NCBI GenBank assembly: GCA_945971245.1
Contig: CAMFOZ010000006.1
Location: forward strand, 1-32,872
Reading direction: 5' to 3'
DNA: 32,872 nt
Source: an uncultured Lactobacillus sp.
GTDB taxonomy: Bacteria; Bacillota; Bacilli; Lactobacillales; Lactobacillaceae
In this document: piece by piece, positions 6,201 to 17,691 of the stretch
Numbering within the stretch: position 1 is the first letter of the stretch
Layout of the letters: the number at the start of each line of letters is the position of its first letter
Made by a program: the position numbers and the translations under genes
The notes under the pieces: model-generated
The model's database searches: none
Told to the model about the DNA's origin: nothing
What the model saw: only the letters and a program-made list of their open reading frames with translations

Positions 6201-6224
6201 AATCCAGGCATGGACTGCTTATTT
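6181..6224. terminator. Terminator after dagK
   Basis: AAATAAGCAG (6181-6190) pairs with CTGCTTATTT (6215-6224), and the inner CCAT/ATGG stretch adds to the stem. It ends the gatCAB-dagK transcript and is A/T-flanked on both sides. Confidence 0.85.
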
Positions 6225-6261
6225 ACTAGGTGCGTGTGCTGGGTGCACCGCACACTTTCAT

Positions 6262-7269
6262 TTACTTCTTATCTTCGCTGTTAATCTTATCGATTCCCTC
6301 GACAAAGTCCTTCTCGACCCGCTTGAAGTCGGCTGACTCGGTAATCGCATCATCCGGGATCTCATCCAGGTTGGCAATCACTTCGAGGTGCTGCTTCAGG
6401 TCGTGGAACTTCATCGGGGCATCCCCACCGTATTCGCCATCCAGATTGATCATGATCCGGTCATCCTTATTCAGCGGCGTTACTTCAACGTCCGTTGCCT
6501 TGGCATAGATGATTCCAGGGTCACCGATGTGCTTTCCCTGGAGGGCTTTAGCCATCAGACTCATCATGTCGATCAGGCTGCTCTTCTTCACGATGATCAT
6601 CGTGAACTTCCCGTCATCCAGGGAGGCGTCCGGAACGATCTGTTCGAAACCACCGACTGAGTTTGTCAGGGCCAAGAAGATCGTCGAAGCCTTTCCCCGG
6701 TACTCCTGATCATCGTACTTGATGTCAACGTCAACCGGCTTAACCCGTGGCAGGAGTTCAGCCCCCTTAGCCAGGTAAGCCGCGTAGCCGAACAGTGACT
6801 TCATCTGGGATGGGACGTCATAGGTCAACTCGGTCAAGGTTCCCCCGGCCGCAATATTCATGAAGTAGTTGTCACCGGCCTGGCCGATATCAATCTTGAA
6901 CTTCTTGTTCTTGCGGAGGATCAGCTTGGCCGCTGCGATCGGATCATCACGCGGAATCCGCAGGGCCCGCGCATAATCGTTTGTCGTCCCGGCCGGAATA
7001 ATGGCCATCGTTGGGCGATGTTCCAAGCCGGCGATCCCGTTGACCACCTCGTTGAGCGTTCCGTCACCACCAGCAGCCACGATCAGGTCAAAGCCTTCCT
7101 CGGCTGCCCGGCGCGCCTCGTTCTTTGCGGAATTAGGTGCCGGAGTTGTTGCGAAGGCGCTGGTCTCGTAACCGGCCTGCTCGTAAATTGATAGGATATC
7201 TACCAAGTCACTGCGCAGGGCCTCCCGACCAGAAGTTGGGTTATAAATCACTCGCGCACGTTTTCGCAT
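6262..7269 (-). CDS. dagK: Diacylglycerol kinase, DagK/YegS family
   Basis: The 335-residue soluble lipid kinase carries the N-terminal NPTSGRE motif (11-17) and the nucleotide-binding GGDGTLNEVVNGI motif (about 67-79), followed by the beta-sandwich lipid-binding domain with FTMIIVKKSS. It phosphorylates diacylglycerol released by lipoteichoic acid synthesis, returning it as phosphatidic acid. Length fits Gram-positive DagK (about 300-340). The ATG has AAGGAGG 6 nt upstream. It begins 16 nt after gatB and is the last gene of the gatC-gatA-gatB-dagK run, a frequent order in lactobacilli; rlmCD follows but is separated by two terminators. Confidence 0.94.
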   Translation of the reverse strand: MRKRARVIYNPTSGREALRSDLVDILSIYEQAGYETSAFATTPAPNSAKNEARRAAEEGFDLIVAAGGDGTLNEVVNGIAGLEHRPTMAIIPAGTTNDYARALRIPRDDPIAAAKLILRKNKKFKIDIGQAGDNYFMNIAAGGTLTELTYDVPSQMKSLFGYAAYLAKGAELLPRVKPVDVDIKYDDQEYRGKASTIFLALTNSVGGFEQIVPDASLDDGKFTMIIVKKSSLIDMMSLMAKALQGKHIGDPGIIYAKATDVEVTPLNKDDRIMINLDGEYGGDAPMKFHDLKQHLEVIANLDEIPDDAITESADFKRVEKDFVEGIDKINSEDKK

Positions 7270-7285
7270 GACAATCCTCCTTCGA

Positions 7286-8710
7286 TTACAGGGCAGCTAA
7301 TGACTTCTTCAAAAGCTGAGTAACCATCTGTGGGTTGGCCTTCCCACGGGTCTGCTTCATAATCTGACCCATCAGGAAGCCGAATGCCCGGTCCTTACCA
7401 CTCTTGTAGTCATCAATGGATTGTTGGTTGTTAGCCAGCACGTCATCAACGATTGGTTGAAGTTGGGCTGGATCAGACAGTTGAACCAGACCGTGTTCCT
7501 TAGCGTAAGCACTTGGCTCTTCACCGTTCAGGATTCCCTTGAAGACCTTCTTAGCCATCTTGGATGAGATGGTACCGTCTTCGATCAGCTTAACCATCCC
7601 GGCCAAGTTAGCAGGCGTCAACTTGGTTTCTGGCAGGTCAAGGTGCTGGTCGTTCAGGTAGGAGTTCACATCGTTCATCAGGTAGTTAGCAACCCGCTTT
7701 GGATCGCCACCATCCTTAACGGCTTCCTCGAAGAAATCGGACATTTCCTTCGTCTGGGTCAGCACCATGGCATCGTAGTCCGTCAGACCAAGGTCGTCAA
7801 CGTAGTGCTTCCGCCGTTCACCCGGCATCTCTGGCATCTCGGATTCGATTTCCTTGATCCATTCGTCACTGACGTTGAGGTCTGGAATATCTGGTTCTGG
7901 GAAGTAACGATAATCGTCTGCCCCTTCCTTGGTCCGCATTGAAACCGTCGTTCCAGTTGGTTCATCATAACGACGGGTCTCCTGGGCAATGTGGCCACCG
8001 GACATCAGGACGTTTTGGTGCCGCTTCTCTTCAAAGGCCAGGGCCTTACGGACGTAGTTGAAGGAGTTGATGTTCTTCATTTCCGTCTTGGTCCCGAACT
8101 TGTCAGAGCCGACTGGCCGGATGGAGATGTTGGTGTCGACACGCATCGACCCTTCTTCCATCTTCACGTCAGAGATTCCGGTGAACTGGATCCGTTGCCG
8201 AAGTGCTTCCAGGTAGGCCACCGCTTCTTCTGGAGAAGCAATGTCCGGCTTGGAGACGATTTCGATCAGTGGGGTTCCCTGACGGTTAAGGTCAACGTAG
8301 GAGTACTTGCTGGTATGGGTGTTCTTACCGGCATCTTCTTCGATGTGCATCTCTTCGATCCCGATCTTCTTCTTCTTACCATCGACCTCGATTTCGATCC
8401 AGCCATCGTGTGCGATTGGCGTGTCAGACTGGGTGATCTGGTAGGCCTTTGGGTTATCAGGGTAGAAGTAGTTCTTCCGGTCAAAGTGCATGTGGTGCGC
8501 GATCTGGGCGTGCAGGGCCAGGCCGGCCATGATCCCATCACGGACAACACCCTTGTTCAGGGTTGGCAAAACACCAGGGTATCCCCAGTCGATCACATTG
8601 GTGTTGGCATTTGGTTGGTCACCATATTCTACCGGTGATGGACTGTAGATCTTTGAATTTGTCTTTAATTCAACGTGGACTTCGAGCCCAATGGTTGTTT
8701 GAAAGTTCAT
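7286..8710 (-). CDS. gatB: Aspartyl/glutamyl-tRNA amidotransferase subunit B
   Basis: The 474-residue protein starts [15 protein letters not shown], the classic GatB N-terminus, and contains the kinase-like cradle domain with [14 protein letters not shown], then the helical YqeY-like C-terminal domain ending in tRNA-binding segments ([14 protein letters not shown]). GatB activates the gamma-carboxyl of Glu on tRNA-Gln (or Asp on tRNA-Asn) with ATP and amidates it with ammonia channelled from GatA. Its start lies one base after the gatA stop, with AGGGGG about 11 nt upstream inside gatA, so translation is coupled. Length is normal for the family. Confidence 0.97.
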   Translation of the reverse strand: MNFQTTIGLEVHVELKTNSKIYSPSPVEYGDQPNANTNVIDWGYPGVLPTLNKGVVRDGIMAGLALHAQIAHHMHFDRKNYFYPDNPKAYQITQSDTPIAHDGWIEIEVDGKKKKIGIEEMHIEEDAGKNTHTSKYSYVDLNRQGTPLIEIVSKPDIASPEEAVAYLEALRQRIQFTGISDVKMEEGSMRVDTNISIRPVGSDKFGTKTEMKNINSFNYVRKALAFEEKRHQNVLMSGGHIAQETRRYDEPTGTTVSMRTKEGADDYRYFPEPDIPDLNVSDEWIKEIESEMPEMPGERRKHYVDDLGLTDYDAMVLTQTKEMSDFFEEAVKDGGDPKRVANYLMNDVNSYLNDQHLDLPETKLTPANLAGMVKLIEDGTISSKMAKKVFKGILNGEEPSAYAKEHGLVQLSDPAQLQPIVDDVLANNQQSIDDYKSGKDRAFGFLMGQIMKQTRGKANPQMVTQLLKKSLAAL

Positions 8711-8711
8711 C

Positions 8712-10184
8712 TTAGTTTTGGCCCCCTAACTTTGGTGCTTTCTTGTGGAAGTCAGTCGTCTGTTCGAAGACGTAACCAGCGTTGTAGATGGTCTGTTCAT
8801 CGAATGGCTTACCGATGATCTGCAGGCCAACTGGCATTCCGTTCTTAGCAGAGAAGCCGGCTGGAACAGACATTGATGGCAGCCCGGCCATGTTAACCGG
8901 CACGGTCAGGACATCGTTCATGTACATCTTCTTTGGATCGTCAATTTCCGCCCCAATCTTGAAGGCCGTTGATGCACCAGTGGCCCCGAGAATCAGGTCG
9001 TGGTCCTTGAAGACATCGTCAAAGTCTTGAGCAATCAGACGACGAACCTTAGCGGCCTTGTTGAAGTAGGCGTCGTAGAAACCAGCAGACAGGGAGAAGG
9101 TCCCCAGCATGATCCGGCGCTTAACTTCTTCACCGAAGCCTTCAGAACGGGAACGAACGTAAACATCTTCCAGGTTCTTAACATCCTTAGCCCGGAAGCC
9201 GTAACGAATCCCATCGTAACGTTGCAGGTTAGATGATGCTTCGGATGATGCCAGGATGTAGTATGCCGGTACCCCGTACTTGGTGTGTGGCAGGCTGACT
9301 TCATCAATGATGGCACCAAGGGATTCAAGGTGGTCTAGGGCAGCCTTGATAACATCGTGAACGTCTTCGTCCAAGTCATCGAAGTATTCCTTTGGCACGG
9401 CAATCCGCAGGCCCTTAACACTGGTGCTGTCGTTTAAGTTAGCAGCCCAGTCCGGAACTTCCTTGAGAGAAGAGGTCATGTCGTGTTCATCGTTACCAGC
9501 AATCAGGGAAGTCAGGTAGGCATTGTCCTTAACGGTCCGGGTCAACCAGCCAACCTGGTCGAAACTGGAACCAAAGGCAATGATTCCCCAACGAGAAACC
9601 CGGCCGTAAGTTGGCTTCATGCCGACCACGCCATTGAAGGAGGCTGGCATCCGGATGGAACCACCAGTATCAGTACCGAGGGCCCCGAGGACATCCCCAG
9701 CTGCAACAGCGGCGGCAGAACCACCTGAAGAGCCGCCGGGTACCCGGGTCAGATCCCATGGGTTGTGGGAAGTGAAGAAGGCGGAGTTTTCCGTTGAAGA
9801 CCCCATGGCGAATTCATCCAGGTTGGTCTTACCAACGTTGATGTAACCAGCCTTGTTCAGCTTGTCCACAACAGTAGCGTCGTAAACGGGGTTAAAGTGC
9901 TCCAGCATCTTGGAAGCGGCCGTCGTCGTCAGGCCCTTCGTCAAGATGTTATCCTTAACTGCCAATGGAACACCAGAAACCAGTTGGTCACCGGCAATCC
10001 CGGCCTCGTCAATTTCCTGGGCCCGCTTCATGGCTGCATCCTCGTTCAGGTTGATGAAGGCCTTGACCTGGTCTTCGTTCCCCTTGATGTGGTTGAAGGT
10101 TTCCTTGGTCAGTTCCGTGGCGCTGATCTTCTTGTTGACCAGGTCATCGTGCAACTGGGTCAGATCGGTTTGATAGAAATCCAT
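8712..10184 (-). CDS. gatA: Aspartyl/glutamyl-tRNA amidotransferase subunit A
   Basis: The 490-residue amidase-signature enzyme releases ammonia from glutamine for GatB. The catalytic Ser-cisSer-Lys set is visible: Lys in PLAVKDNI (about 79), the flexible [10 protein letters not shown] loop (about 150-159) and [10 protein letters not shown], which holds the nucleophile serine (about 175). The substrate-pocket residues around YDAYFNKA are also present. Its ATG overlaps the gatC stop codon by one base, so the two are co-translated. Length is that of typical GatA (about 485-490). Confidence 0.97.
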   Translation of the reverse strand: MDFYQTDLTQLHDDLVNKKISATELTKETFNHIKGNEDQVKAFINLNEDAAMKRAQEIDEAGIAGDQLVSGVPLAVKDNILTKGLTTTAASKMLEHFNPVYDATVVDKLNKAGYINVGKTNLDEFAMGSSTENSAFFTSHNPWDLTRVPGGSSGGSAAAVAAGDVLGALGTDTGGSIRMPASFNGVVGMKPTYGRVSRWGIIAFGSSFDQVGWLTRTVKDNAYLTSLIAGNDEHDMTSSLKEVPDWAANLNDSTSVKGLRIAVPKEYFDDLDEDVHDVIKAALDHLESLGAIIDEVSLPHTKYGVPAYYILASSEASSNLQRYDGIRYGFRAKDVKNLEDVYVRSRSEGFGEEVKRRIMLGTFSLSAGFYDAYFNKAAKVRRLIAQDFDDVFKDHDLILGATGASTAFKIGAEIDDPKKMYMNDVLTVPVNMAGLPSMSVPAGFSAKNGMPVGLQIIGKPFDEQTIYNAGYVFEQTTDFHKKAPKLGGQN

Positions 10185-10501
10185 TATTCGCCGTCCTCAC
10201 TTTCATCAATGATTGCTGGAACCTTAATGTAGCCGCCATCAGTATCTGGGGCATTCTTCAAGAGTGCCTCGACTTCTTCCTTTGATGATCTAACGGCCTT
10301 ATCTTCACGCATCACGTTGACCCGGTCGGTAGCTGAAGTCATTGGTTCAACTCCATCGGTATCAACGGCAGTGAGGTCTTCAAACATGTCAATAATGCTT
10401 CCTAATTGAGTGGTAAACTTACCCAGCTCATCCTTGGGGAATTCAAGCTTAGCAAGTTCAGCAACGTGTTCTACTTGTTGCTCAGTGATTTTACTGGCCA
10501 T
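10184..10501 (-). CDS. gatC: Aspartyl/glutamyl-tRNA amidotransferase subunit C
   Basis: The 105-residue protein wraps around GatA and GatB and stabilises the complex. MASKITEQQVEHVAELAKLEF is the typical GatC start, and the C-terminal part contains the usual VMREDKA segment. I placed the start at the ATG at 10501, with AGAGGT about 8 nt upstream; a longer frame starting 13 codons earlier lacks a ribosome site and runs into the promoter. GatC heads the gatCAB-dagK unit, which has its own promoter and is separated from camS by a terminator. The genome evidently depends on indirect Gln- and/or Asn-tRNA synthesis. Confidence 0.95.
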   Translation of the reverse strand: MASKITEQQVEHVAELAKLEFPKDELGKFTTQLGSIIDMFEDLTAVDTDGVEPMTSATDRVNVMREDKAVRSSKEEVEALLKNAPDTDGGYIKVPAIIDESEDGE

Positions 10502-10546
10502 TCTCTCTACCTCTTTTCCAGTAATTTTGTATACATACAATTTATA

Positions 10547-10555
10547 ATTTTAGCA
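10547..10555 (-). promoter_or_regulatory. Extended -10 promoter of gatCAB-dagK
   Basis: On the minus strand TGC (10553-10555) precedes TAAAAT (10547-10552). No good -35 lies at the usual distance; TTGATA is present but 21 bp upstream. The predicted start is near 10540, about 40 nt before gatC. Confidence 0.5.
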
Positions 10556-10597
10556 CAGAATGACATTAATTTTTATCAAAGCATCCCGATAAATCAA

Positions 10598-10634
10598 AAA
10601 TCAGCCGGACCGGGTAAACCGATCAAGCTGATTT
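10598..10634. terminator. Terminator after camS
   Basis: AAATCAGC (10598-10605) pairs with GCTGATTT (10627-10634), with further CCGG-rich pairing inside. On the minus strand the stem is followed by TTTTGATTTA. It ends the pcrA-ligA-camS transcript 7 nt beyond the camS stop. Confidence 0.8.
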
Positions 10635-10641
10635 GTCAATT

Positions 10642-11766
10642 TTAGTATGATGTCAGGATGTGTGTCCGGAAGGTATCTGAACCGGAATCCCGGTAAACGA
10701 TCGCCTGCATCTCGGAATCGGACTGGATCCGGATATCAATTGGAATCCCGTTTGGCAGGTACTTCTTAGCGGCCCGCGCAATGTATTGGGTGAAGCTGGT
10801 AATCTCAGACTGGCTGTAGAACTGGGTTGTCACGGTGATGTGCATCCCATCCAGCTGCCCGTTATTGTACTGAGCTTGGGCCGTAACCCCACTCAGGTTC
10901 GGGAAGAAGCTCTGAATCTGACTCTTGAAGTTAGAGAAACTGTCACTGTCAGTCTGGCTAGCGCTTCCCGTTGAACTGGTCGTCCCACCGGCCTTTGGTA
11001 GAACCACGGTCTTGTAGTTCAGCTTGTGCCAGCTGCTGATCGTGCTACCGCTGTTCTTGCTGTAGGCAAAGAAGCTCCCACCAACCAGGCTGTCATCTGG
11101 AGCCTGCTTGTAGAGGGCAATCACGATCGGTACATTACCGACACCGGAACGCTTCCGAACCCGCTTCAAGACTTTCTCGGCGGCAATCTCACCTTGACGC
11201 TTAACCTCGGCGTCACTGATCTTCTTGGTGTAGCTTGGACCGTCAGTCTTCTTCTTGTAGTTGTATTCGGAGTTGATCCCAATCCCGATAGTCATCCCCC
11301 GCAGCTTCATGGAGTTACCACTATTTTCCATGTAGTCCTGCTCTTCGATCTGCTGAACGTATTCTGGATTTGGATCGCTCTTCTTCCCCTCGGCCGGGTT
11401 CAGACCAGCTGGATTATCCTTGGTCTTCCGTCCCAGCCAACTTTCGATCGTGTCGGTATTCAGGTATTGACCTTCCTGGAAGATGTAGTTCTTCGGTGAG
11501 AAGACCCGCTTTGAGACCTGGGTCAGCCCATTTTCAAAACTCTTCAGGTTATACTGGTTATCGTTTTGGCTAACGTTAATTCCCCGTGCCTTACTGGTCT
11601 TGTAACGGCCATTCTGGATTACCCCTTGGTAGTTACCGCTACCGGAACCGGTGGTGGTGTAATCCTTTGACGAGGATGAGTGCCCACCAATGCCACATGA
11701 TGCCAGAACCAGACTGGTCATCAGGATCATGGTGGCAGTGGTGATTTTCTTTACTTTCGCATTCAC
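10642..11766 (-). CDS. camS: CamS family sex-pheromone-type lipoprotein
   Basis: The 374-residue precursor has a lipoprotein signal peptide: basic start (NAKVKK), hydrophobic core and lipobox LASC with Cys24. The mature protein is a secreted, membrane-anchored CamS domain, with conserved segments such as RGINVSQNDN, DYMENSGNSMKLRGMTIGIGINSEYNY and the C-terminal IDIRIQSDSEMQA. In Enterococcus faecalis the CamS signal peptide is processed to the heptapeptide pheromone cAM373; here the equivalent residues 17-23 are TSLVLAS. I chose the GTG at 11766 because GGAGG lies 10 nt upstream, two bases after the ligA stop; a frame extending into ligA is spurious. Its own cellular role is unknown. Confidence 0.92.
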   Translation of the reverse strand: MNAKVKKITTATMILMTSLVLASCGIGGHSSSSKDYTTTGSGSGNYQGVIQNGRYKTSKARGINVSQNDNQYNLKSFENGLTQVSKRVFSPKNYIFQEGQYLNTDTIESWLGRKTKDNPAGLNPAEGKKSDPNPEYVQQIEEQDYMENSGNSMKLRGMTIGIGINSEYNYKKKTDGPSYTKKISDAEVKRQGEIAAEKVLKRVRKRSGVGNVPIVIALYKQAPDDSLVGGSFFAYSKNSGSTISSWHKLNYKTVVLPKAGGTTSSTGSASQTDSDSFSNFKSQIQSFFPNLSGVTAQAQYNNGQLDGMHITVTTQFYSQSEITSFTQYIARAAKKYLPNGIPIDIRIQSDSEMQAIVYRDSGSDTFRTHILTSY

Positions 11767-11768
11767 GT

Positions 11769-13817
<2,049 letters not shown>

Positions 13818-13826
13818 TCACTTCTA

Positions 13827-16139
13827 TTAATCGACTTTGGTAATCGGGGCGAAACTGGCCAGGAGCCGCTTAACTCCTTGTTGTGGGAAGGCAATATCAA
13901 GCTCCATGTCGTTACCAGTACCGCTGACCTTGACCACTGTTCCTTGGCCCCACTTCTTGTGTTGAACCTTGTCACCGGTCTTCCAACCGACCTTATCGGC
14001 GCCGGTACCGGTGTTAGTGACTGGCTTAACCCGCTTGCCGGCATCACGATAACTGTGCATGGTCCGGGCAGAACGCTGATTCCATTGTGAACGTTGCGCC
14101 TGTTGGGACCGGTAAGTACCAGCCGTGGCCGCATTGCCCTTGCCAAATGGCAGCTTCCCCTCGGTTAGGTTGTCACCTTCATTGCTGTTTTCAAACTGCA
14201 ACAGGTCAGGGTTGATTTCCTCCACGAAACGGGATGGCTGGTTACGCTGGATCCGGCCATATAGCAACCGGGAGAAGGCGTTCGTCAGGTAAAGCTTCTT
14301 CTTGGCCCGGGTGATTCCCACGTATGCCAAACGTCGTTCTTCTTCTAGCTCGTCATCTTCCAGGACCGCCCGGGAGAGTGGGAAGATCCCCTCTTCCATT
14401 CCGACCAGGAAGACCACGGGGAACTCCAGCCCCTTAGCCGCGTGAAGGGTCATCAGGGTTACCGCTGGGGCCTGCTCGTCGACATCATCCTGGTCAGAAA
14501 CTAGGGCCAGGTCGGCCAGGAAGTTGGTGATCTTCTGCAGGTTATCATCGGTATCGTCCTTGTGCTTCTCATCGTATTCCTGGGTTACGGACTTGAATTC
14601 GTCCAGGTTCTCCCGCCGTGCTTGGGCCTCAAGGTTCTTGTCCTGGTCCAGCATCTTGTTGTAACCACTCAGCTCGAGGATCTGGTTAGTCAGGTCTGTC
14701 AGGTTCAGGTATTCGGCCTGCTTGGTCAAGTCGCGCATCAACTCACCAAATTCGGCGATCTTGTTTCGCGTCCGGGTAGTGATCTGGTTGGCGATGTCGA
14801 CATTCTCGGCCGCTTGAAGGAGGGACCAGCCATTGTCGTTGGCAAACTCCCGCAAGTGCTCGACACTGGTCATCCCGATCCCCCGCTTAGGCGTATTGAC
14901 GACCCGGGTGAAGCTCATCGAGTCCTGAGGGTTAACGATCAGGGTCAGGTAGGCCAGCACATCCCGAATTTCTTTCCGGTCGTAGAACTTGTGACCCCCG
15001 ACCATGGTGTACGGCACACTACTCTTCAAGAAGGTTTCCTCGATCACCCGTGATTGAGCGTTGGTCCGGTAGAGGATCGCAAAGTCATTGTAGTGGTAAC
15101 CGTGCTTTTTCTGTTCCTCCTTGATCTTGGCAACGATGAACTGTGCCTCATCATGCTCACTCTGGGCCCGGTAGTAAGAGATCTTCTCCCCCTGGCCATT
15201 TTCCGTCCAGAGCTTCTTCTTCCGCCGGTTGACGTTGTTGACGATGACCTCGTTGGCCGCGTCCAGAATGTTCTGTGTAGACCGGTAGTTTTGTTCCAGC
15301 ATAACCGTCTTCACCTGTGGATAGTCGTGCTCGAAGTTCAGGATGTTGTTCATGTTGGCACCCCGCCAGCCGTAGATACTCTGATCGGCATCCCCGACGA
15401 CGCAGAGGTTCTGGTAGCGCTGGGCCAGCAGGTTAACCAACCGGTACTGGGCATCGTTAGTATCCTGGTACTCATCGACATGGATGTAGTGGAACTTGTT
15501 TTGGTAGAATTCCAAGGTCTCCTGGTCCTGCTCAAACAGCTCGATCGTCTTCATGATCAGGTCATCGAAGTCGAGGGCCTGGTTAGCCTCCAGTTCCTGC
15601 TGATAGAGCTTGTAGGCCCGGGCCACCATGTTTTCAAACATGCTGTTGGCCTTGTCGCTGTACTGTGCAGGCGTCAGCAGGGCGTTCTTAGCGTTAGAAA
15701 TCTCACTGAGGATACTCCGGGGATCGAACTTTTTCGTGTCAATATTCAATTCACCGCAGATCCGCTTCATCAGCGTCCGCTGCTCACTGGTGTCGGCAAT
15801 CGTGAAGGCCCGGTTAAAGCCGATCTTCTCGATGTCACGACGCAGAATCCGCACACACAGGGCGTGGAAAGTCGAAACCCAGACATCCTGAGCACTCTCG
15901 CCGAGCAGCTTGCCGACCCGCTCCTGCATTTCCTTAGCGGCCTTGTTGGTGAAGGTGATCGCCAAAATGTTCCAGGGAAGGACCCCCTTCTCTTCAATCA
16001 GGTAGGCGACCCGATGAGTCAGTACCCGGGTCTTCCCGGAACCCGCGCCGGCCATTACCAGCAGTGGCCCTTCAGTAGTTACCACCGCCTCGGCCTGTTT
16101 GTCGTTCATTCCTTCTAAAAGCTCTTGACTATTATTCAC
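13827..16139 (-). CDS. pcrA: ATP-dependent DNA helicase PcrA (UvrD/Rep family)
   Basis: The 770-residue SF1A helicase moves 3'-5' on single-stranded DNA in repair, displacement of RecA and rolling-circle plasmid replication. Motif I is AGAGSGKT, motif Ia ITFTNKAAKEM, motif II VDEYQDTN, motif III VVGDADQSIYGWRGA, motif IV VMLEQNYRST, and motifs V/VI lie around TLHAAKGLEFPVVF and RRLAYVGITRAK. A basic, Gln/Arg-rich linker and the C-terminal Tudor-like domain (GDKVQHKKWGQGTVV) interact with RNA polymerase in relatives. I chose GTG at 16139, with AGAGAGGA 10 nt upstream; the 66 codons before it are non-coding promoter DNA. It is divergent from the MATE gene. Confidence 0.96.
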   Translation of the reverse strand: MNNSQELLEGMNDKQAEAVVTTEGPLLVMAGAGSGKTRVLTHRVAYLIEEKGVLPWNILAITFTNKAAKEMQERVGKLLGESAQDVWVSTFHALCVRILRRDIEKIGFNRAFTIADTSEQRTLMKRICGELNIDTKKFDPRSILSEISNAKNALLTPAQYSDKANSMFENMVARAYKLYQQELEANQALDFDDLIMKTIELFEQDQETLEFYQNKFHYIHVDEYQDTNDAQYRLVNLLAQRYQNLCVVGDADQSIYGWRGANMNNILNFEHDYPQVKTVMLEQNYRSTQNILDAANEVIVNNVNRRKKKLWTENGQGEKISYYRAQSEHDEAQFIVAKIKEEQKKHGYHYNDFAILYRTNAQSRVIEETFLKSSVPYTMVGGHKFYDRKEIRDVLAYLTLIVNPQDSMSFTRVVNTPKRGIGMTSVEHLREFANDNGWSLLQAAENVDIANQITTRTRNKIAEFGELMRDLTKQAEYLNLTDLTNQILELSGYNKMLDQDKNLEAQARRENLDEFKSVTQEYDEKHKDDTDDNLQKITNFLADLALVSDQDDVDEQAPAVTLMTLHAAKGLEFPVVFLVGMEEGIFPLSRAVLEDDELEEERRLAYVGITRAKKKLYLTNAFSRLLYGRIQRNQPSRFVEEINPDLLQFENSNEGDNLTEGKLPFGKGNAATAGTYRSQQAQRSQWNQRSARTMHSYRDAGKRVKPVTNTGTGADKVGWKTGDKVQHKKWGQGTVVKVSGTGNDMELDIAFPQQGVKRLLASFAPITKVD

Positions 16140-16173
16140 GCCGTTACCGTCCTCTCTTAAAAAATCATCGGCT

Positions 16174-16185
16174 AACATTATACCA
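16174..16185 (-). promoter_or_regulatory. Extended -10 promoter of pcrA-ligA-camS
   Basis: On the minus strand TATAAT (16177-16182) is preceded by TGG, an extended -10, with no good -35 at 17 bp. The predicted start is near 16170, about 30 nt before the GTG start codon. Confidence 0.6.
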
Positions 16186-16235
16186 AATAATCGCCCGCCT
16201 TGTGCTGAAACGCACCTCCAAATGAAGGTGATTTC

Positions 16236-16265
16236 TTGTCCCGGTAAGGCGGACCATGCTAAAAT
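16236..16265 (+). promoter_or_regulatory. Promoter of the MATE transporter gene
   Basis: TTGTCC (16236-16241) and TAAAAT (16260-16265) are spaced by 18 bp, with TGC immediately before the -10. The predicted start near 16272 gives a leader of about 35 nt. It diverges from the pcrA promoter 55 bp away. Confidence 0.6.
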
Positions 16266-16305
16266 AATCTGTTTTGTAAATTTCTGACACCTAAGGAGGA
16301 ATTGT

Positions 16306-17631
16306 GTGGATAAGTTATTTGAAAACACCTCAATCAAACGTGCCTACTTCATCCTTGCCCTACCGGTAGTCATGAGTATGGCCGTCACGATCATCTACAA
16401 CATGGTCGATACGTTCTTCGTCGCCAAGACCGGGAACCCGAACCTGGTCGCTGGGGTCTCCCAGGGGGCACCGATCTTCACCCTGATGATTGCCATCGGG
16501 GACATCTTCGGCCTCGGGGGCAGTTCAGTGATCTCCCGGCTCTTCGGTGAACGCCGCGACAAGACTGCCCGTTACGTCAGCGGCTACTGCTTCTATGCTT
16601 CGATTGCCTGTGGGCTAGTGGTCACGGCCCTGATGTTCATCTTCCAGACGCCGGTCCTCCACATGCTCGGGGCATCCCCGGCGACCTGGAAGTACGCCCG
16701 GGAATACTACCTGGTAATTGCGGGCGGGGCCACCCTCATCATCTTCGGCCTATCCCCTAACAACATCCTGCGGACTGAGGGCCTGGCCACCCAGGCGATG
16801 ATCGCCAGCATCACCGGGACCGGGATCAATGTTATTTTGAACCCGATCTTCATCTTCACCTGCGGACTGGGTGCGGCCGGGTCCGCGCTGGCCACGGTAG
16901 TCAGCAACGTCATTGCCGATGTTCTGATGGTCTACTACCTGCGAACGAAGAGCAAGAAGCTGACCACCTCCATTCACGAGACCAGGATCAGCGGTAAGCT
17001 CCAGCGGGAGATCTACGCGATCGGGATTCCGGCTTCGGTAACCAACATCATGGTGACCTTCGCTACCGCCCTCACCAACCGCTACCTGATCACGTACGGC
17101 GCCAACAGTGTCGCCGCCATGGGGATTGCCATGAAGGTCAACACAGTCATCGTCATGGTGATGGTTGGTTTTGCCTTTGGTGCCCAGCCACTGATTGGCT
17201 ATACTTATGGGGCCCGCGACGAGCGCCGCTTCAAGGAAACACTGCGGTTTGACCTGAGCGTAGTTGCCGGATTGGCCATCGTTTTAACCGTCCTGATGAT
17301 GATCCTGGCTCCCCAGATCATCCGGTTATTTATGCGTGATCCGGAGATTGTCCGAGAAGGAACCGGCATGCTGCGGTGGCTCGCCTCATCCACGACCATT
17401 GCTGGAATCATCATGGTCCTCACCACGACCTTCCAGTCGATGGGCAAGGCCACACCCGCTTTCTGGCTATCGTTTAGCCGGCAGGGGCTGATCTTTGCCG
17501 TCGCCATCGTAGTCCTGAGTCACTTCTTCGGTTACACCGGAGTTCTGGCTGCCCAGGCATGTGCCGACGTCCTCACCCTGGTATTGGCCGTCTTCCTCTA
17601 CCACAAGTATCAACCACACTTCAAAAAGTAA
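16306..17631 (+). CDS. MATE family multidrug/toxin efflux transporter
   Basis: The 441-residue integral membrane protein has about 12 hydrophobic segments arranged as two MatE repeats. The first starts with the typical LPVVMSMAVTIIYNMVDTFFVA, with the conserved NMVDTFF; the second half holds FAFGAQPLIGYTYGARDERR, matching the conserved QPL(I/L)GYNYGA signature. Members export cationic drugs or toxins by Na+ or H+ antiport; the substrate cannot be told here. The start is GTG at 16306 with AGGAGG 6 nt upstream. It is transcribed alone, bounded by its own promoter and a strong terminator. Confidence 0.92.
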   Translation: MDKLFENTSIKRAYFILALPVVMSMAVTIIYNMVDTFFVAKTGNPNLVAGVSQGAPIFTLMIAIGDIFGLGGSSVISRLFGERRDKTARYVSGYCFYASIACGLVVTALMFIFQTPVLHMLGASPATWKYAREYYLVIAGGATLIIFGLSPNNILRTEGLATQAMIASITGTGINVILNPIFIFTCGLGAAGSALATVVSNVIADVLMVYYLRTKSKKLTTSIHETRISGKLQREIYAIGIPASVTNIMVTFATALTNRYLITYGANSVAAMGIAMKVNTVIVMVMVGFAFGAQPLIGYTYGARDERRFKETLRFDLSVVAGLAIVLTVLMMILAPQIIRLFMRDPEIVREGTGMLRWLASSTTIAGIIMVLTTTFQSMGKATPAFWLSFSRQGLIFAVAIVVLSHFFGYTGVLAAQACADVLTLVLAVFLYHKYQPHFKK

Positions 17632-17633
17632 CG

Positions 17634-17677
17634 AAAAAGCTCTTAGCACCTGGATTGGTGGCGCTAAGAGCTTTTTT
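17634..17677. terminator. Bidirectional terminator between MATE gene and purK-like gene
   Basis: AAAAAGCTCTTAGC (17634-17647) pairs perfectly with GCTAAGAGCTTTTT (17663-17676), followed by a further T. It ends both convergent units, three bases after the MATE stop and 15 bases after the purK-like stop. Confidence 0.93.
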
Positions 17678-17691
17678 AGTTATGCAGCAAT

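Noticed and set aside
7991..8638. 215-codon plus-strand ORF opposite gatB
   Set aside because: It is antisense to conserved gatB sequence, with no start signal or domain.
15054..16118. Long 354-codon plus-strand ORF opposite pcrA
   Set aside because: It is fully antisense to conserved helicase motifs and results from codon bias; no ribosome site or family character.
16140..16337. Extension of pcrA by 66 codons upstream
   Set aside because: It covers the divergent promoter region, contains the pcrA -10, and has no similarity to helicases; GTG at 16139 has a good ribosome site.
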